A stretch of 64,000 nt of DNA from assembly GCA_029948255.1 (NCBI GenBank), contig JALIZF010001763.1, positions 186,001 through 250,000 of the forward strand. Direction: 5' to 3'. Positions 34,231 to 45,557 of this stretch are shown piece after piece. The first letter of the stretch is position 1; each line of letters opens with the position of its first letter. Source of the DNA: Telmatactis stephensoni (Eukaryota > Cnidaria > Anthozoa > Actiniaria > Isophelliidae). Under the pieces are notes generated by a model. It was not told where the DNA came from. It worked only from the letters and a program-made list of their open reading frames with translations, and made no database searches. A program made the position numbers and the translations under genes.

Positions 34231-37200
34231 TTACGTAAATTGTTGTTTTCTTTCATGATCTAATGAACTGTCAAAAGAACAAGAAAATCTTGAATAAAAC
34301 ACCTGTAAGATCACACGCGTGATAATTTGTTTGCCTTTGCATTTTGTACAAATTTTGATAAATAAACATCGATCTCATTAATCCAATTAGATTTCTCTTT
34401 ATTGAACCGGGCACTCCCACTTCCTTTAAATTGTTCTCTTTAGATTTTGGGCTCATATGTTTATCAGTAATATTGGAGATCTCACAGCTTAAGTTCATTT
34501 CAGTTATTTTCGACTTAAAGCAAAACAAAAATAGTTGACTCGGGCGTGACCAAAGTACTTTATAGCTAAGTGACAAAATCACATAATTGAATTGTTTCTT
34601 TATTTGTTCATTTTACAAAACCACACAGAGATCGGGGGTGCCCATGCATGGCGCGGGTAAAATAGCGAAACATCCTAAACCATTCAAACAACAATTAAAC
34701 TATTTTACGTACCGTTTAATTTTTGTATGCTACATCTCCTGCCCCCACCCCCTAAGTGATCAGTCAACTTCTGCTCTTCTAAATTTTAATCATCAGTGAA
34801 GTGTCTTCCCTTGTGTAAATATATACTAAGAAGAATTTCGTTTTGGTAAATTGCTTCAAAAGCATAACCGAACATAAGAAAACGTAAATGAATAAATGAG
34901 CAAGGTATTTCTTGAGTTTTAAAGCTTTTTCTGAGGTTTTAAGAAGCGTTTTAGTAACGATATGCTTTGGATCTTTTAGAAGTGGACCACAGGTAGCCCA
35001 AACCGTTAAGGTCTGGGAACCCCTGTGATTTGCAGCGTGATGAGAATGATCGCCCATAATTTTACAACGCAAATTTTCCAATTCTTGAGCACACGAAATG
35101 AGACAACTGAGTGTATTCATTGTAATATTTAAACACGTGCTCGTTTCATTTGGGTGTTTTAACACCCAAAAAAGGCGCTGTTGCACTCGGCAATGTTTTT
35201 CAATAACTCGTGTTTGGCAGTGGCTTTGCAAAACCAGTTTCACGAGATAGCCATCGAACATACCATATCATAATTATTGCGAGAAAACGATTGTAGCAAT
35301 TAATGGGGGCCATGCAGGGTGTCTTAGACATTCATTTCCCTTCCGCCTTCAGACTTAGATGTCATTTCGCTTTGTTCAATGAAAAATTATGAATAAAAAG
35401 AAGCATTACACACACGACGAGTGAATCAAAAAAGATTTCTTTGACTATGATCACACGAGGCGACTTAGCGCTGTAATAAATCACAACAAACACTAAAGAT
35501 GGGTTGACTTGGTCTTTTACTCGTAAACTCACAACATGTCACCGACCTGTGTCGACCTCGTGCTTACATGTAACACAGGAATCCCACTCACTATACAAAC
35601 ACAGGAATCCCATTCACTACATAACTGTTACATATTTTAGGCCCAGAAAAAATGTCTTGGTATTTACGCAATTAATCTTGAACGAGTGAAAATAAATGTA
35701 GATAATAATACGTGGGTTCAAGGTGATATATGAAGTTTATTTCAGGCCTTCTCCAGGCTTTATAGTCGCCGTAGCTTTGGACAACTTAAGGCAACTTAGG
35801 GCCACTTTTTAAATATTACTTAAAAGCCCGGAATAGGCCTTATTTTCAAGTATTCCACACGAGTGGTGAGTGGGTGGGTGAGTGAGTGAGTGAGTGAGTG
35901 AGTGAGTGAGTGAGTGAGTGAGTGAGTGAGTGAGTGAATTGAGTGAGTGTGTGGTCTTTGTTGCAAAAGTGTAAAAATATTCGTAGATGTCAGACAAGAC
36001 CGGTCTTTCTTAAAACAACAACAACAAAAACAAATAAATGCGATTATTTTAAAAAAGACTAGTCTTTTCTGGCATCTACGAATACACACTAGTTGTAGAA
36101 ACACCACATAAATGAGAATATTGTGTATATACACTTTTGCAACAAAGACCAGTCTTATTCGTCACTTGAGAAAACGAACCGGGGAGAAAATAAACTTGAA
36201 TTCAGCAAAACTACATGTGGATATGCTTTCGCTTTGTATGCTATCCTTTTATGCATCTGGAAAGAAATGAATTCAATTGTAATTTATTTCAATTAAAATC
36301 ATTCGTTTGATTCTAACTACTAGTACTTACCATCCGAGAAGGCTGAGGAGAGCAATGCAAAGTAGAACAAGGTTCTTCTGGCGATTTCCTAAAAATGAGT
36401 AGGGTTATTTAAAATTCAAAAGAACTGAATACACAAGAGCACTCTCCTGGATCAACCGATCCTCTCCCTTGCTGCCTAGGGGACTCACATGCATGTAGTA
36501 ATAATGTATACTTTGACAGAATCTGGGTTCGTTGGAATGGGCGGCTACAATTTTTGATTACACTGACAACCCTGCGGGTAGCCGGATATCAAGCAATATA
36601 TTATAAAAAGTGTCGTTTTTCTACTTCCATAAAAGGAAATTTGTACTTACCATATTTGTAAGTTAAGTTGGAATAAATTTCATCGTGAAAAAAGCGATTT
36701 TCCTCCAAACTTACAGGCGGATTTTCGAGTAAAAACATAATTTCTAGTCAGTCATCTTGATTTGTGGCCGAAAAAGGACTGGAAAGTAAAAAAATCAAGG
36801 ATCCCAGTTTATTTTACCACAGGAAGCCCGAAAACGACACCAATTTATTGATATACGGCGAAGTTTGACGTTCATCGCCTAACTGAAAGTGCAGCCCAAC
36901 CGCCTCAAGTTATTCAGTAATGCATTTTATTTCAACTAAAACTACCTTCAGGATCTTGTCCCCTTGCGCCAGAACGTGCTGCATCTGTATTTGAGAAATA
37001 AGATACAATCAATCACGCGTTTAACTTCTATCTATAACTATCGAAGTATATAGAGTCAGGGATCACTCTAATTTCAAGAATTTTTTTCAATTTGAGATCA
37101 GTCATCAATTGATTTGTAACTGGTGCGATCAAGACTCAAGTATTTCGGAATCGAGGTTCTAAACTCGTTAATAATTCATGAGCTTAGGTTCCAGCCCTCC

Positions 37201-40200
37201 ATTATGACCACGTGTAGTGTCTTGAAATCGTAGGAAGCACTTCCGGTAAACAACCCATAGCTCCCCGAGGGGGTATTCCCATATATTTACTATACGGGGA
37301 TGATCCGCTGAACAGGGTATGCTTTTTCGAGTTTTTTGTCATGTACAGGGTATCCTTTTTACAATTTTTTTAGCTTAATTCTTGTCATTTTCAGGGTAGC
37401 ACCTCTCTCATCAACCTAGCTTAGTTGTTAGCTAGCCACAACGGTAACGATCAGTCTAGAAGCCTTATTTATCGTTGTTCGATCACGATCGCGACAAACT
37501 CGTTATGAAACTCATCTACATTACAAACAAATAAGTACATTACATTCTGCAATTATTATACTTTGTCATAAACAGGGTATGGTATTTTGAGTTTTTCTGT
37601 CATAAACAGGGTAACCGTTTTAGGATCCCAGCGGAACACCCCCACCCAAATACTGGCCAAGTACCCCCCGGGCATAGCTCACAGAAGCTTAGCACTACGA
37701 AGAGCGTTAGTTAGCGTTCTGTCTGACAAGAGTTGACGGTACAAACTCTATTGTTGAATCAGATTCTTCGTGTTCTAGTGGTTGGTCATCGGGACATTTA
37801 ACAGAGCCTTGCAACACTGTTGCAACTGCGTCTTGTTTTGGTTGTTCTCTTTCGTTTTATAAGTTGTCATGGTCACCTGATCTAACGTATACTTTGTGTT
37901 CTGTGTTCCGTGTTTGGAGTACACACAGAAGAGCCGGTATATCTCTAGGATTTATCTAATTTGTTCTACATGCAATAGGTGTAATATTGCCTTACAATAG
38001 GTAAAATTAGATTAGAGACCAGTATTCCCATAATAGTCAGGTCTACTTAACAATTAGACCTCGAGGCCGAATGGACTACGAGTCAATAGCCCATGAGGCC
38101 GTAGGCCGAATGGGCTATTCAAACTCGTAGTCCATGAGGCCGAGAGGTCTAATTGTTTTAGTATTCACCAACATATTGGGCCAAAGGTGAATGAGACTAA
38201 ACAAAACAAAGAGAGAAAAATGTTTTATTGATATTATTACTCGCGCTTCCTCTCAACTCGGGCTATCACCAATAGCCCGAGGTTAGGGAGCCAATCAGAA
38301 TGCAGGATTTGTAATAGCCCTTATGTTGGTGAATACTAAATATCATTATCATTAGAAGTACGGATGACGTCACGCCGGGATTCTTACGCGCGATCTGATT
38401 GGTTAATTATTCCAACATTTGTTTAGAATTCCAAATGCATGTACCTACCGTCGTTATCCTTGACATTGATATTAGTAACAGATCTGTTAGTGCCTTACGA
38501 TATAGATACCAGTATTCCCATAATAGTCAGGTCTACATATCATTATCATTAGACGTACGGATATATGACGTCACGGATTCTTACGTGCGATATGATTGGT
38601 TAATTATTCCAACACTTGTTTAGAATTCCAAATGCATATATACTTGATGTACCTACCGTCGTTGTCCTTGACAATGATATTAGCAACAGATCTGTTGGTG
38701 TTGAGGAAAAGGTTTCCCGGGTTTCCAACTAAACGGAGACCAATTTGAACCGTCGCGTTTCCCTCTTTCACATCATCTTTGATGGCCAATACTGGAATGC
38801 TAACTACTGAGCCGAACTGGTCAAAAGTGTAGTTGCGGTTGGGATTCACATCAAGTTGGCCGCTAGGGTTTGTAGTAAGTCTAAAATTTTCGAGAAGGAA
38901 TTAAGCATGCAATATCAATCGATAAATTGGAATCGGATGATATCGATTGGCATCAATTATCGATATCATCGATTAAGTACAACGGGATAAATATGTTACA
39001 TTTCTTAAAAATATTTTTATCCAATTAAACGAATTGAGCCAGTGGAGTTATGGGAGATTTTATCGTGACGTAGTTTCGGTCGCGCGAGCTACCCAAAAAC
39101 AATTGAAACTGGCCAGCAAAGTGATAAAAGCCTGCTGATATTGAAAATCAAACTGAAATTAATTCTGAAGCATAAATACTAAAGCCGATAAAATGGGATG
39201 TTTATTTTCCATTGAAACCCACTGGGTTGCCTGTGGTGGCCATTTATGACGTCAGGTCTGTTGTTTGACTGCATCTTTCTTCATTTTTTGTCAAGAATTG
39301 AGTTGTCTTTGGTATGTAGATAGCTAGATAGCTTTCTGTCACTAATTCCGGGGGCACAAAGTGCGGTATCAGTCGAAAAATAACAAAAAAATATCTACTT
39401 TAATAGGGCGTTCCAAGACTTACTGAAAACCGTCAGCTCGACCAAGCCATCCTTTTCGCTCAACTATCAATTGTACAGCTGGGCCCCCTTCCATAGATTT
39501 AAACTGTAAGTCCCGAAATTGTATCATCGCTGTTTTATGAAAGAAAAACAATCAAGTTGATAAAAGGTAAAGGTATAAAGATAATTGATTTGACTTGGAA
39601 GAGCGGGGAGTGGTTGCCCAATTCTTCCAAGCCAGGGCCTCTTGTTTAAGCTTTTCAAGGTCCGCCCTCTACCCCTCATCTCTCTCCTTCTGACGGGTAT
39701 TTATAGCTAAAAAAAGCTACGCGGAAAGAAATGAATTCGAAACAAGGATGTGATAGCACTGGGAATCGAACTCGGGACCGCGCTAACACCGAAGGCACTA
39801 ACTGTGCCATCCTTGCTCCTAACCTTTGACACTGAAAATAGAGAACCCTAAATTTTAATAAGGACATGTGGTTAATAAGGACACCTGACTAATAAGGACA
39901 CCTTGTTAATAAGGACAGTCTGTTAATACGAACACCCGGTTAATAAGGACACCCGGTTAATAAGGACACCTCAAGTTATTATTAATGAGGAAACCTTGTT
40001 AATAAGGACACCTTGTCAATAAGGACATCTGGTTAATAAAGACACCCGGTTAATAAGGACACCTAGTTATTATTAATAAGGACACCTGGTTAATAAGGAC
40101 ACCTTAATTGTTAATAAGGACACCTTGTTAATAAGGACACCCGGTTAATAAGGACACCTAGTTATTATTAATAAGGACATCCTGTTAATACGGGCACTGC

Positions 40201-43200
40201 ATCTCTTCACCCAGGGTGTCCGTACTTGTGTTTTTATTGCTGTATGGAAGTAAATATTTTTCCTTTTGTATGGTATCAGATTTGTGGTGTCAAATTTCAT
40301 ACGGCTCCCTCTAAGGCGGACACCTTTCCGTAAAGCGGACACTAGCTAAGAGTTGGTCGCGAGAATGTCCGCCTTAGAGAGAATTCACTGTACGTGTGTG
40401 TTGTTTGTAGAGTTGACCGTAAAGGCGCTGTTACACGCTGAAACTTGTCTCAATCTGAAACTTGTGTCGATCACCGATGCGAGACGATTTTCATAAGGGG
40501 TCGGTTACACGCTGAAATTTAGTTCTGAAACTTGTTCAAGTTTCTGTTGCAGGAGTAGAAAGCAGTTCTACTGTACTTTTCCTGAAACCGTCTCGTGAAA
40601 CCGACCCGGGGAAAGTTTCAGCTAAATGACCATGTTACACGGTGCAATGTGTTGCATGTGAAACTTGTCTCGCAACGGCGATTGAGGCAAGTTTCAGAGG
40701 AAATTTTTATCGTGTAACAGCACCTTATGGAGGGAGTCTATTGTATACTTACCATCTCTGTTGGAAATTGTGATAGTATGAACTCGTGGTGACTCATATA
40801 TGACATCGTCGCCAGTACACTTATCAATTGTCAGGGCCACGGTTGCGTTATCTTCGAGCTTACCATCTGGTGTGATTTTTATTTTTACTTTTTGGTTGCT
40901 TACATTCACGGCCGGAAAGAGGACGATGTTTGGTTCGATTTCAAATTTGCTGTAAGTGGTTTCAGTCGTATTGTATCGTACCCTAAATTAGAAAAATACT
41001 GTAGTAAGCATTAGATCGAGGCTCATGCGGGGAATCGGTAAACTGTGATTTTGTTACAGGAAACTCACTGCAAGGGAATTTTGAAACAACCACCGGCACA
41101 TTCCTTTGGTACTATGCTCCGACATATTCCAATTAGCTAGGAAACCAGCTTTTATGAACATAAAATGTTCATCTCTTGTTGTTTAATCTATTAAACCCTG
41201 CTAATTAAGGTTTTCAAGAAAACGTGAAGTCAGATCTCATTAAGTTAAAGGTCCATCCGATCCTTGTCAGTATTCCAAGATTTAAAGGCCCACTTGGATG
41301 AAAATTGATAATAAAAACACTGTTTAAAAACACAGCGAAAAAAGCAATTGTATAATAAATCCTTTATTAGATATTTTCTTTTGTATTACGGACTGACATT
41401 TTACTCATCGCTGGCATTTTGCATCGCCTTTTAACATACGCGACTCGTAAAAATATCAGCCCGTAATACACAAGAAAATATCTATAATAAGTGGTATGTA
41501 TTCCCGTGGAAAAACGCGCAGCATTGCTCTTCAACTCGTTCCGCAACGATGTTGCAAGACAAGTTGAGTGATTTTGTTGCTCGTATTACCGTAGCTTTAC
41601 TACTGGGCCCGGTTGTACGAAGGTTGGATAAAGTTATCCACCGGATAAGAGTTATCCCCTGTATCGATTTTGTATAGATTTTATCCGCTGGATAATGATT
41701 TATCCGCTGGATAGTGCTATTCACCCTTCGTACAACCGTACCGGACCCTGAAAAACCGGTTTATCCAACAGAGCTGAAAAACGAACAAACTCTAGATCTT
41801 CGAGAAAAGTTCAAAAGTTAAGCGCCCGTTTCTGAAAAGTTTAGGAAAATTCATATCTAAACTTGTGGGCTTTAATCATATACTGTGTTGACACCTTTTT
41901 TCTATCTCTTGTAATACAGCACTTTTTCTTAAAAAATATGTGGTGTTTATACGTTTTTCAGCCCTGTTGATTTAAGAGGAGATTTTTTTCAATGACGAGC
42001 AATAATAGCGAAAAGCGCCAAAAACTAGACTTTCGTGCGAGTTTTAATCCAAATTTTCGTTCTGGATTATTACTCAAATCCTTTTTCTACCGGTTAAAAA
42101 CTGATGTACCAAGATGAAATACCTGTTTAAAACAAATGTTTGAACTGTACAAAGACTTTTTCTTGAAGTTGTGTTAGGATTAAGCTTTTTCAAGCTGAAT
42201 ATAAAGAATACGTATAGCAAATGAGCAAATGAAGGCCTAAACCTCATTTTTGATCCAAATTTTCGCTTTGGATTAACACTGTGATTCAACTTTCATCGGC
42301 CAAAACTACTTACAAACAACTTAAACTTTCTGACAGAAATGATTATAGTTTTGTACAACAGCTATTCTTCAGCTCAGGAGTTTTAATTTTGTCGTGTACT
42401 GCTCGAACTTGAAAAAAATCTCCTCTTAACCTGTTTTCTAAAAAATACAGAATAATCCCAACAAACTCAACAAATGACTGTTGCTGTCTATTTCTCATGA
42501 ATGCCAATCATATCAAGAGACCATAACACTAAGAGAGCGAAACTCAGTATTGATGTCTGTGCGATGTTCGCGGCCAAAGCCGAAGGTAAACAACGGTCCT
42601 GTCAGCGCGCTCGTCAAAAATCCAATTCTATTGTTTGTTAGTATTCACCAACATAAGGGCTATTACAAATCCTGCATTCTAATTGGCTCCCTAACCTCGG
42701 GCTATTGGTGATAGCCCGAGTTGAGAGGAAGCGCGAGGTTTGAAAACAAAAACAATGGCGGTCGCCTCGCGTTTTGTTTAGTTTTGTTTAGTCTCATTCA
42801 CCTTTGGCCCAATATGTTGGTGAATACTAAAACAATTAGACATCTCGGCCTCATGGACTACGAGTTTGAATCGGCCTACGGCCTCATGGGCTATTGACTC
42901 GTAGTCCATTCGGCCTCGAGGTCTAATTGTTAAATAGCCTTGCGCGCGCAATGGCGAAGTTACTGAAAATAGCTTTAGACAAGGCTAGACAAGACAGACA
43001 TCAATACGGAGTTTCGCTCTCTTAGTATTATGGTCTCTTGACTTATACTAAATCGAAAACAAAAACTTACGTGCAATTCGTAGCTATAGATAGTCCGAAT
43101 TCAATGTCGAATACTTTTTCTGTTTTTTCCAACCAAACCTCTTTTATCGCTTCCGACGGTGCTTCTACGAATCTTGAAGCGCGATTTAAAAAGCGTATTT

Positions 43201-44598
43201 TAGGATGATGGAAATTCGGCCCACCGCACTTGACATGACCTGAAATGAAGTACAGTCTCATTCAGTTGTACGTGTTTTATAAAATAACAGGATATAAGAA
43301 AAAAACAGCTAGTTCATTAGTACTGTGGGTATAAAAACATCACGCAAGATTGAGCGACACTACGACATTCGGCTAGCTTTAGCCATGTAAGCCTAATTTA
43401 CATTTCCCTGCTAACAGAGGCTCACACAGACGTTAAATCACTCGAAAAGTGAGCCTCTGCCGAGCGAGGCCGTTTTCTTTGTTGTGCCGCCGTCCACAAT
43501 CGTGGTCGAAGAAAACCGGGTTTAAACCGGAAATTAATTAGATGATGCACATGAGCAAATTGGAAACTCCGCTTATTTTTTCGAGCCCACGAGACACGAA
43601 ACGTCATAATGACGTCAGGGGTTGCTTAGTTACCTAACGCATGCGCAACAAAGAAAACGGCCTCGCTCGGCAGAGGCTCACTTTTCGAGTGATTTAACGT
43701 CTGTGTGAGCCTCTGTTAGCAGGGAAAATTTACATCTCATTAAACGAGCAAATTAGGCTTACTGTACTTTACTAAACGAAACAAAACGAAACGTGCACTT
43801 TACGAAAATTTGTACTTTGCGAAATCTGTGATAAATATTATGTTAAATCATGTTCAGGTTTATACGATCATAACTTAGTCACCAACCGGCGCCCGACATC
43901 ATGCACAGGCGCCAAATAAGTCATGGTCGCGTAATTATGAAAGGCGCTGTACTGAAATTATCGCGGGCCGGGAGTCTTACGTGGCAAAGGTTTGAAGCAC
44001 AGTAGACTTTCCTTACATTTTTATTTCCGAAATTTCCATCATGACACAATTTTCGAGCAAGGAACATAAAAACATTCGTTCGACGGATTTTCGTGAAAAT
44101 CGAGAATGTTTGATTTTTTGAAAATGCATTTGGGACGCGTTTAGTCCAGATTCTGGGCTCTCCTTCGCTACTCCTCTTTTTAATTGGAAGCCCAGAATCT
44201 GGACTAGAATCGAGACTCGGACGCGTTTGGATGCCTTCAGTCAAACTGTTAATTGCAAACTAACAGGAGCTGAGCTTATTCGAAGTTACGACTCATGACT
44301 TGCTAACGCTTGAATTATGCTGGCGCCACTTTAATCGCCGTAAGGGTTGTTTTTTTTAAGTCCAGGTGAAGTGATGAAATTCAAAAATTGCAGTAAGTAG
44401 ATATTTAAAGCGAAAAAACTTCATTTCTCACAAGGCTTCTGAAGATGGTAAAAAAACAAATATTTTAATCAAATTTGCGAGACTGACTTTTAGGGGACCA
44501 TTTCACACCTCTCTAAGTTAGTTACGAATCTTACCTTGAAAGTGCAGGAAAACCCAGACAAATACCAGCAAAGCAGGAAATGTCCTTAGCCACAGCAT
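34231..44598 (-). CDS. Small Calx-beta-domain membrane protein, eight exons
   Basis: Minus strand exons: 44535-44598, 43071-43239, 40753-40982, 39424-39529, 38657-38880, 36946-36984, 36331-36388 and probably 34231-34267 (stop TAA 34231-34233). The total is 927 nt, 308 residues, all junctions in phase. Seen: signal peptide MLWLRTFPALLVFVWVFLHF; a divergent first domain (about 23-155); a clear Calx-beta-type domain (about 156-265: MIQFRDLQF, VQLIVERKG, YTFDQFGSVVSIPVLAIKDD, ANIIVKDNDG); then a hydrophobic helix LVLLCIALLSLLG and a short tail. Each domain is split by a phase-2 intron. Known: Calx-beta domains are Ca2+-binding beta-sandwiches of integrin beta4, Na/Ca exchangers and extracellular matrix proteins. 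Role here: inferred single-pass surface protein. The last exon is the weakest; without it the 3' end is unknown. Confidence 0.68.
34268..35870. other. Long intron of the Calx-beta gene, no further exon supported
   Basis: This would be intron 7 of the Calx-beta gene. Open frames of up to 160 codons on the minus strand (34779-35261) have no splice or codon support. AT-rich and otherwise plain. Confidence 0.4.
35872..35945. repeat. (GTGA)n microsatellite
   Basis: About 70 bp of GTGA/GAGT tetranucleotides, preceded by GGGTGGGTGA. Its frames (SLTH repeats on the minus strand) are not coding. Confidence 0.95.
35950..36155. mobile_element. MITE with GGTCTTTGTTGCAAAAGTGT ends
   Basis: GGTCTTTGTTGCAAAAGTGT mirrors ACACTTTTGCAACAAAGACC exactly over 20 bp. 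Inner arms ATTCGTAGATGTCAGA / TGGCATCTACGAAT also pair. It abuts the GTGA microsatellite. Confidence 0.85.
37264..37672. mobile_element. CCCGRGGGGGTA element with 8-bp TSD, copy 1
   Basis: Left end CCCGAGGGGGTATTCCC, right end GTACCCCCCGGG; flanks 37256-37263 and 37673-37680 are both CATAGCTC. The interior repeats ACAGGGTAT words (ACAGGGTATGCTTTTTCGAG and mirrored forms). Same family as 47275-47627. Intron of the Calx-beta gene. Confidence 0.85.
38018..38700. repeat. Local tandem duplication including the end of a Calx-beta exon
   Basis: The block CCAGTATTCCCATAATAGTC...ATTCCAAATGCAT...GTACCTACCGTCGTT...AACAGATCTGTT occurs twice (about 38020-38500 and 38508-38700). The right copy contains the working 3' end and donor of exon 38657-38880. 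The left copy holds a decayed duplicate of that exon end and donor (about 38447-38490), and is interrupted by the 38047-38339 insertion, absent from the right copy. Confidence 0.8.
38047..38339. mobile_element. Composite of two palindromic modules, copy 1
   Basis: Module one (38047-38157) is a palindrome TTAACAATTAGACCTCGAGG ... GAGAGGTCTAATTGTTTT. Module two (38158-38339) is bounded by TAGTATTCACCAACATA and TATGTTGGTGAATACTA. The duplicated flank at 38531-38537 reads straight across (GTCTAC|ATATCATT), giving an empty site and exact borders. An inverted copy is at 42639-42932. Confidence 0.85.
39741..39825 (-). mobile_element. tRNA-derived SINE head
   Basis: Minus strand: A-box-like TGGCACAGTTAGTGCC and intact B-box AGTTCGATTCCC at tRNA-like spacing, with GTTAGGAGCAAGGA at the 5' side. 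Same family as 1095-1170. Intron of the Calx-beta gene, sense orientation. Confidence 0.65.
39855..40195. repeat. Minisatellite, about 17-bp unit GGTTAATAAGGACACCY
   Basis: About 18 units of GGTTAATAAGGACACCT with variants (CCGG, TTGT, AGTTATTATTAATAAGG). It lies directly before a GGCGGACACC...GTCCGCC inverted repeat (40294-40393) built from the same GGACACC word. Confidence 0.9.
40294..40393. mobile_element. Inverted-repeat element CTCTAAGGCGGACACC
   Basis: CTCCCTCTAAGGCGGACACC mirrors ATGTCCGCCTTAGAGAGAAT, ending CACTGTA. Related in wording to 12242-12425 and 13250-13493. The adjacent 17-bp minisatellite may have grown out of it. Confidence 0.65.
40421..40728. mobile_element. MITE with AAGGCGCTGTTACACG ends
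   Basis: AAGGCGCTGTTACACG mirrors CGTGTAACAGCACCTT. The interior has repeated TGAAACTTGTCTC words. It ends 25 bp before the Calx-beta exon 40753-40982. Confidence 0.8.
41364..41490. mobile_element. MITE with TTATTAGATATTTTC ends
   Basis: TTATTAGATATTTTCTTTTG...TATTACGG mirrors CCGTAATACACAAGAAAATATC...AATAA, about 28-bp arms. Intron of the Calx-beta gene. Confidence 0.8.
41605..41748. mobile_element. GGGCCCGGTTGTACGAAGG hairpin element, copy 3
   Basis: GGGCCCGGTTGTACGAAGG mirrors CCTTCGTACAACCG...GGACCC. Inside are repeated GGATAAAGTTATCC / TATCCGCTGGATAA palindromes. Same plan as 3924-4032 with a different core. Confidence 0.75.
42639..42932. mobile_element. Composite of two palindromic modules, copy 2 (inverted)
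   Basis: Reads TAGTATTCACCAACATAAGG ... TAACCTCGGGCTATTGGTG ... GGTCTAATTGTTA, the reverse complement of 38047-38339 with close identity over about 290 bp. The two copies are about 4.3 kb apart in the same gene. Confidence 0.85.
43404..43726. mobile_element. Mutator-like MITE: 81-bp perfect inverted repeats, 9-bp TSD
   Basis: The left arm 43404-43484 (TTCCCTGCTAACAGAGGCTC...) and right arm 43646-43726 are perfect complements over 81 bp, themselves containing inner palindromes (GTGAGCCTCTG). Flanks 43395-43403 and 43727-43735 are both AATTTACAT. Long arms and a 9-bp duplication are the marks of MULE-type elements. Intron 1 of the Calx-beta gene. Confidence 0.9.
44132..44215. repeat. Inverted repeat TAGTCCAGATTCTGGGCT
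   Basis: TAGTCCAGATTCTGGGCT mirrors AGCCCAGAATCTGGACTA, enclosing about 30 bp, with GGACGCGTTT on both outer sides (44134 and 44220 regions). Confidence 0.75.
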
Positions 44599-45100
44599 TC
44601 TGGTAAAGTTTTTTTCACTATGAGCTTGAGAATAAAACACTTTTCGCACGGATTGTGGATCGAACAGCTAGACTCAATAAAGCTAAAAAGCTATGAGTCA
44701 CGTACACTCAGCTCGCTATGGCTTAGTAAAACAAAAAAAATCATGGCCGACTACCCTTAATTACCATTGCTATGTCCCATAAGCTCTTAACGGCTAAGTA
44801 ACTATATGCCATTATTTTGCATGGTTAAAAACGCTTCATCTGTGCTCTGTTTAATCTAAAGGAGAACTGTATGCCAAAGTAGACATTTTTATTTAACACT
44901 TTAGACCTTCGAAATCACAAATTAAAAAATTTTTCGACTTCCAAATTTCGAATCTACGTATATTTAAAAAAATCTTTGATAGCGCCAAGTATGGGGAATA
45001 AATTAGAATAAATTTCCCTCTATGCACGAAAGCCTTAAAATGGACGGATTTTTTTTTTCATTTAAATGTTTTAGAAGCTTTCACAAGACATTTGTTTTAA

Positions 45101-45296
45101 TAGAGTGATTTTAGTTAACCCATAAAAGAAAGATGACTATTAATTTTGTACTAGAGTGGTTTTCATTTGACCATGAAGGAATAGACAAACTAATAGTTAG
45201 TAGTAGACTCTAAACCTATTGTTTTCTTTTGTTTTTTTATCAACCAGTACAAACTAAATAGTCATTTTTCTTTCACGGTCAATGAAAATCACTAGA
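45101..45296. mobile_element. MITE with TAGAGTGATTTTAG ends, nested arms
   Basis: TAGAGTGATTTTAGTTAACC...ATGACTATTAATTTTGTAC mirrors GTACAAACTAAATAGTCAT...GAAAATCACTA. An inner ACTAGAGTGGTTTTCATTTG repeats the end. The core CTATTGTTTTCTTTTG is shared with 23363-23506. A right-end fragment (GGGTTAATGAAAACCACTCT) lies near 47241. Confidence 0.7.
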
Positions 45297-45557
45297 GTGA
45301 AAATGAAAGAATGAATGAAATCAGGGGAAAATTACTGATGAAATCACTGAAAATATGCCAATTAAATATTTCTAACCATTAGTTAATCATCAATTTTTAT
45401 GAAATTACATCGCTAGTTGTTACTGTTGCAACTTGTTGCTGTCTAACCGTGCCCGTTTCTTGTATTGCGGTTTAATATTTGACCAGAAAATAGAATGAAT
45501 ATGCTGCATTATCGATGTATTAGGCAAAATTCGATATCGTGAAGGATTTTTCAGTTT

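Noticed and set aside
34779..35261. 160-codon minus-strand frame
   Set aside because: No recognisable domain, compositional signal or splice context; it sits in a long AT-rich intron.
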